Source: Chloroflexota bacterium (GTDB taxonomy: Bacteria > Chloroflexota > Limnocylindria > Limnocylindrales > CSP1-4). Taken from it: 8,039 nt of DNA. How positions within the stretch are numbered: the first letter of the stretch is position 1; each line of letters opens with the position of its first letter. A program made the position numbers and the translations under genes. The stretch is from positions 1 to 8,039 of the forward strand of contig JAJYGO010000118.1 in assembly GCA_021785115.1 (NCBI GenBank), given 5' to 3'. Shown one piece after another: positions 5,623 through 8,039 of this stretch. The notes beneath the pieces are model-generated. The model made no database searches, was not told the DNA's origin, and was given only the letters and a program-made list of their open reading frames with translations.

Positions 5623-6441
5623 TTGGTGCAACCAGGGGTCCTCGTCGTGCGGCGCGTCATCGCCCGAGGCATCATCGGCGGATTACTGGTCTACGGCGTC
5701 GGGCGGGCGGTGTATTGGGTGGCGGACTGGCCGAGGGTGGTCGCGCTCTTCACTCAGGCTGATCACGCCATCTACATGGCGCAGGCGCATCGTGTGCTTG
5801 CGGGCGGCCCGCTCTACCCGGCTTGGGAGCTGTCCGGCCCGTTCCTCCCGAACCAGTTGCCGCAAGTCTATCCGCCACTGACGGTCTACGGCCTCATCGT
5901 GCCGATGTCACTGCTACCGGATGCGCTCTGGTGGATCGTACCCCTGGCCATCGTCGCATCCGTCGTCATTCACCACCGGCCATCCGAGTGGGGTTGGGCG
6001 CTCATCCTCGCGCTGCTGATTGCATACCCAGACACGTGGACCGTGATCGCCGCCGGGAATCCGTCGCTCTGGGTGGCTGCAGGGCTGGCGCTGGCAACGG
6101 TGCGCCGGCCGTTCGCTATCCTCGCGCTGGTCAAGCCGACCCTGTCTCCACTCGCTCTCCTCGGGGCGCGATCGCGGGCGTGGTGGACCGCCATGGCCGC
6201 CTACGGCGCCGCATCGCTCGCGCTGCTGCCGGCGTCGGTCGACTACCTGCACGTACTCGGGAACTATCGGGAGCCATTGCCGTTGCCGCCCAAGGAGTGG
6301 GCGCTCCTCGCGATCCCGCTCGTGGCGTGGGGCCTGTCCGTCCGTCGCGTGGTCGGAGGGAGGCATCTGGTTGAGCATGGGGTCGACAGCGCAGGCGGAC
6401 AGCTCGCCGATGCGGAGGGTTCGTCGACTCCAAATCCCTGA
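5623..6441 (+). CDS. Short GT87-like (DUF2029-type) membrane glycosyltransferase
   Basis: The 272-residue membrane protein has about eight hydrophobic helices. The first exposed loop reads ADHAIYMAQAHRVLAGGPLYP (46-66), matching the GT87 pattern of an acidic residue, a Tyr and an Ala-rich helix before G-x-LY. Asp47 is the likely catalytic acid. QVYPPL (81-86) follows, then AAGNPSLWVAAGLALA (143-158), which corresponds to the family's GQxN-like helix start, and LVKPTLSPLALL (169-180) with its conserved Lys-Pro. GT87 enzymes are polyprenyl-phosphate-mannose-type transferases acting outside the membrane. The protein is short (relatives are around 400 residues) and ends in a hydrophilic tail of about 30 residues, so the last helices and outer loop appear missing. 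TTG 5623 is favoured by GGAGG ten bases upstream; GTG 5626 is a close alternative. It may be a compact variant or a truncated copy. Confidence 0.78.
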   Translation: MVQPGVLVVRRVIARGIIGGLLVYGVGRAVYWVADWPRVVALFTQADHAIYMAQAHRVLAGGPLYPAWELSGPFLPNQLPQVYPPLTVYGLIVPMSLLPDALWWIVPLAIVASVVIHHRPSEWGWALILALLIAYPDTWTVIAAGNPSLWVAAGLALATVRRPFAILALVKPTLSPLALLGARSRAWWTAMAAYGAASLALLPASVDYLHVLGNYREPLPLPPKEWALLAIPLVAWGLSVRRVVGGRHLVEHGVDSAGGQLADAEGSSTPNP

Positions 6442-6622
6442 ACTGCTGGGCGGGTGGCCGCGGCACGCCTGTACGGCGAAGGACGACTCGGCCGTGCCGG
6501 AGGCTGTGGAACCCCCTGCAGTCATCACGCCGCGCCGAACCGACTTCTCGAGCGGCGCACGAGGACGTGCAGGTCTCGTCAGCTAGTACATCTTGGCCAC
6601 GGGCGCGGCGTACCGGCGTTGC

Positions 6623-6628
6623 TACGAT
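6623..6628 (+). promoter_or_regulatory. Candidate -10 box giving a leaderless transcript
   Basis: TACGAT fits the actinobacterial TANNNT -10 pattern and ends eight bases before GTG 6637. Transcription starting at that GTG would produce a leaderless message, consistent with the absence of a Shine-Dalgarno sequence before any of the nearby GTG codons. A TTGGCC at 6593-6598 is too far (24 bases) to be a normal -35. The 195 bases between 6442 and 6636 otherwise show no gene and no clear terminator. Confidence 0.4.
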
Positions 6629-6636
6629 GCAACATC

Positions 6637-7806
6637 GTGCACGTGGTGACCCCCCCGACCGAGTCAGTCAATCCGGCCACTGCCCTGGGAGCACGCGGCC
6701 GGCTCGGCGCGCGACTTTCCTGTGTGCTCGCTGACCCATCTTCAACGGTGATCGCCGCCTGGGCAGTTTCCCGAGTACTGGTGCTGCTTTCCGCCATGGC
6801 GGCCGAACGGGTCGTCCCACGCAACCCGCAGCTGATCCCCGGAGCTGGGGGGCCGTTCCTCACGAGCCTTACGAGCTGGGACGGCTGGTGGTACACGGGA
6901 ATCGCGCGGTCCGGATACCACGCGGCAGCGGTCAGCGGGCAGTACCACGACTACGCGTTCTTCCCGCTGTACCCGGCGCTCGTGAGACTGCTCTCGCTCG
7001 CGACGCCCGCGTTCGATGGGCTGATTGCAGTGCTGCTCTCCAATGTGTTGTTCCTGGTCGCGCTGTGGCTGCTGTACACGCTGACGCGGGAGGTGCTCGA
7101 CGAGGAGCGGGCGCTCTGGTCGTGCGTCCTGCTGGCCGTCTTCCCGTTCAGCTGGGTGTTCTCGATGGCGTACGGGGAGAGCCTGTTCCTCACGCTGAGC
7201 CTGGGATCACTGCTGGCGGCCGAGCGGGGCCGGGCTGGGTGGGCGTCCGTGCTGGCCTCACTCGCCGGGCTAACGCGGCTGCAGGGGGTGGTGCTGATCG
7301 TGCCGCTCGCCCTGATCCTCTGGGGGCGAGTCCGCGATCGGCGGCGACTCGCCTGGCTGGCGCTTGTGCCGGCGGGGGCCCTCGGGTTCCTAGGTTGGGT
7401 GGCGCTCCTGACCGGGACTCTCAACGGGTATAACCAGGCCCAGGACGCCTGGGGGCGCAGCGGGGCGGGTGTGGCCGCAGCCGGCGGCCAGAGCCTGGGT
7501 GCCCACCTCGACCCGCTGCTCGCGGTCTTCCTGGCGACGCTGCTGGCGTACGTATTCCTGCTGGTATACCTGCGTCCTGACCGGATTCCCCTCGCATACG
7601 CGACCATTCCGGTGCTTGCGCTTGCCGCCGTGATGGTGTCCGGAGAACTCGAGTCCGTCGGGAGGTACGGGATGGTGGCCTTCCCCTTCGCGTGGATCCT
7701 GGCCGGCCGTCGTTCGCGGCCCTTCAGGCTCCTGTGGCCAGCCGCCAGCTCGATCCTCCTGGTGATTACTGCGGCGGCGGCCTTCAGCGGCCACGCGACA
7801 CCATGA
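6637..7806 (+). CDS. PIG-V/GPI-mannosyltransferase-like membrane protein
   Basis: The 389-residue protein has about eight to ten hydrophobic helices and fits the PIG-V-like family (COG5542 type), bacterial relatives of the eukaryotic GPI mannosyltransferase II. SWDGWWYTGIARSGYH is at residues 80-95, with Asp82 as the expected catalytic acid. HDYAFFPLYPALVR is at 104-117, FPFSWVFSMAYGESLFLTLS at 169-188 and LAGLTRLQGVVL at 209-220. A late GRYGMVAFPFAWILA (342-356) matches the family's RY-x-FP motif. These enzymes are thought to use polyprenyl-phosphate mannose on the outer membrane face. The frame is open from ATG 6454, but that extension is Arg/Cys-rich and unlike the family. GTG 6637, 6643 and 6646 are possible starts; 6637 is chosen for the -10 eight bases upstream. 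The next gene begins ten bases after its stop, so the two are probably co-transcribed. The substrate is inferred from the family only. Confidence 0.86.
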   Translation: MHVVTPPTESVNPATALGARGRLGARLSCVLADPSSTVIAAWAVSRVLVLLSAMAAERVVPRNPQLIPGAGGPFLTSLTSWDGWWYTGIARSGYHAAAVSGQYHDYAFFPLYPALVRLLSLATPAFDGLIAVLLSNVLFLVALWLLYTLTREVLDEERALWSCVLLAVFPFSWVFSMAYGESLFLTLSLGSLLAAERGRAGWASVLASLAGLTRLQGVVLIVPLALILWGRVRDRRRLAWLALVPAGALGFLGWVALLTGTLNGYNQAQDAWGRSGAGVAAAGGQSLGAHLDPLLAVFLATLLAYVFLLVYLRPDRIPLAYATIPVLALAAVMVSGELESVGRYGMVAFPFAWILAGRRSRPFRLLWPAASSILLVITAAAAFSGHATP

Positions 7807-7816
7807 GGTCGCGCCC

Positions 7817-8039
7817 GTGACCCCCCGCGCCGGCCGCCTGCCTGGCGCGATCCCCGGTCGCTGGCCCCGTGCCCTGGCCATCCCCCACTCCCTGCGCATC
7901 CCGCTCGTGCTCTTCGCCGTTGCGTTCATCGCGCGGGTCGTCACCGCGCTGCCCTTCTTCGCGCCGGGCTACCCCGACTCGGTCTACTACCTGGCCACCG
8001 CCCGGGAACTGGCCGCGGGTCACGGGTTCACCATCCCGT
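7817..8039 (+). CDS. GT39-like membrane glycosyltransferase (N-terminal part, cut by window edge)
   Basis: Seventy-four residues are visible before the window ends. A basic N-terminus of about 27 residues is followed by a hydrophobic helix (about 29-48) and then the exposed segment PGYPDSVYYLATARELAAGHGFTIP (written here as PGYPDSVYY at 50-58 and ARELAAGHGF at 62-71). This Asp-x-x-x-Tyr-Tyr, Ala-rich helix and Gly-x-Gly-Phe order is typical of the first loop of GT39-type GT-C glycosyltransferases, with Asp54 as the likely catalytic acid. GTG 7817 is chosen because GAGGT, overlapping the stop of the preceding gene, lies seven bases upstream. The gap to that stop is only ten bases, indicating an operon with the PIG-V-like gene. 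The rest of the protein, needed to confirm the family, lies outside the window. Confidence 0.75.
   Translation, partial: MTPRAGRLPGAIPGRWPRALAIPHSLRIPLVLFAVAFIARVVTALPFFAPGYPDSVYYLATARELAAGHGFTIP

Noticed and set aside
4803..5762. 319-residue open frame on the + strand spanning the divergent region
   Set aside because: It runs antisense through the 683-residue membrane gene and then into the GT87-like gene. It is low complexity and Arg-rich, and is incompatible with both better-supported genes.
6442..6600. Intrinsic terminator after the GT87-like gene
   Set aside because: Only weak stems with long loops (for example CGGCACG/CGTGCCG about 25 bases apart) are present and no T-tract follows.
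6454..6636. Upstream extension of the PIG-V-like protein to 450 residues
   Set aside because: The added residues are Arg/Cys/Gly-rich and non-hydrophobic, do not resemble the family, and contain the candidate promoter.
6951..7607. 218-residue minus-strand frame opposite the PIG-V-like gene
   Set aside because: It is a Ser/Arg/Thr-rich shadow without any recognisable motif. The + strand gene has strong family motifs over the same bases.

Overview
This is a GC-rich bacterial window with strong G/C bias at third codon positions, GTG and TTG start codons, and -10 hexamers lying 7-8 nt before start codons. That style fits Actinomycetota best (possibly a deep lineage such as Thermoleophilia). Chloroflexota cannot be excluded, and no marker gene settles the taxonomy. 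The window is part of a surface-glycan (O-antigen, capsule or cell-wall polysaccharide) locus. It holds seven protein genes, two of them cut by the window edges or nearly so, plus one candidate small ORF.

The left two thirds (1-5379) is a leftward operon. It opens with a possible 33-codon leaderless ORF (5379-5278), followed by a 683-residue membrane protein (5278-3227), a 587-residue GT39/ArnT-like membrane glycosyltransferase (3230-1467), glucose-1-phosphate cytidylyltransferase rfbF (1470-637) and the N-terminal 213 residues of CDP-glucose 4,6-dehydratase rfbG (640 to beyond position 1). Every junction overlaps by 1 or 4 bases (TGATG, GTGA, GTGA, ATGA), which suggests one transcript with translational coupling. 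RfbF and RfbG convert glucose-1-phosphate to CDP-4-keto-6-deoxyglucose, the entry point to CDP-linked deoxysugars. The two membrane proteins probably build or modify the glycan carrying that sugar.

A 344-bp divergent region (5279-5622) separates this operon from rightward genes. It contains a candidate extended -10 box for the leftward operon, three 9-bp G-rich direct repeats just upstream of it, two short perfect inverted repeats, and a candidate -10 for the rightward side.

The rightward genes are three more multi-spanning, GT-C-like proteins. They are a short GT87-like protein (5623-6441), a PIG-V/GPI-mannosyltransferase-like protein (about 6637-7806, probably with its own leaderless promoter) and the start of a GT39-like protein (7817 to the window end). 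The window therefore has at least four, probably five, GT-C-type membrane proteins. No GT-A or GT-B transferase and no polyprenyl-phosphate-sugar synthase is visible. No tRNA, rRNA, CRISPR array, insertion sequence or clear intrinsic terminator was seen.
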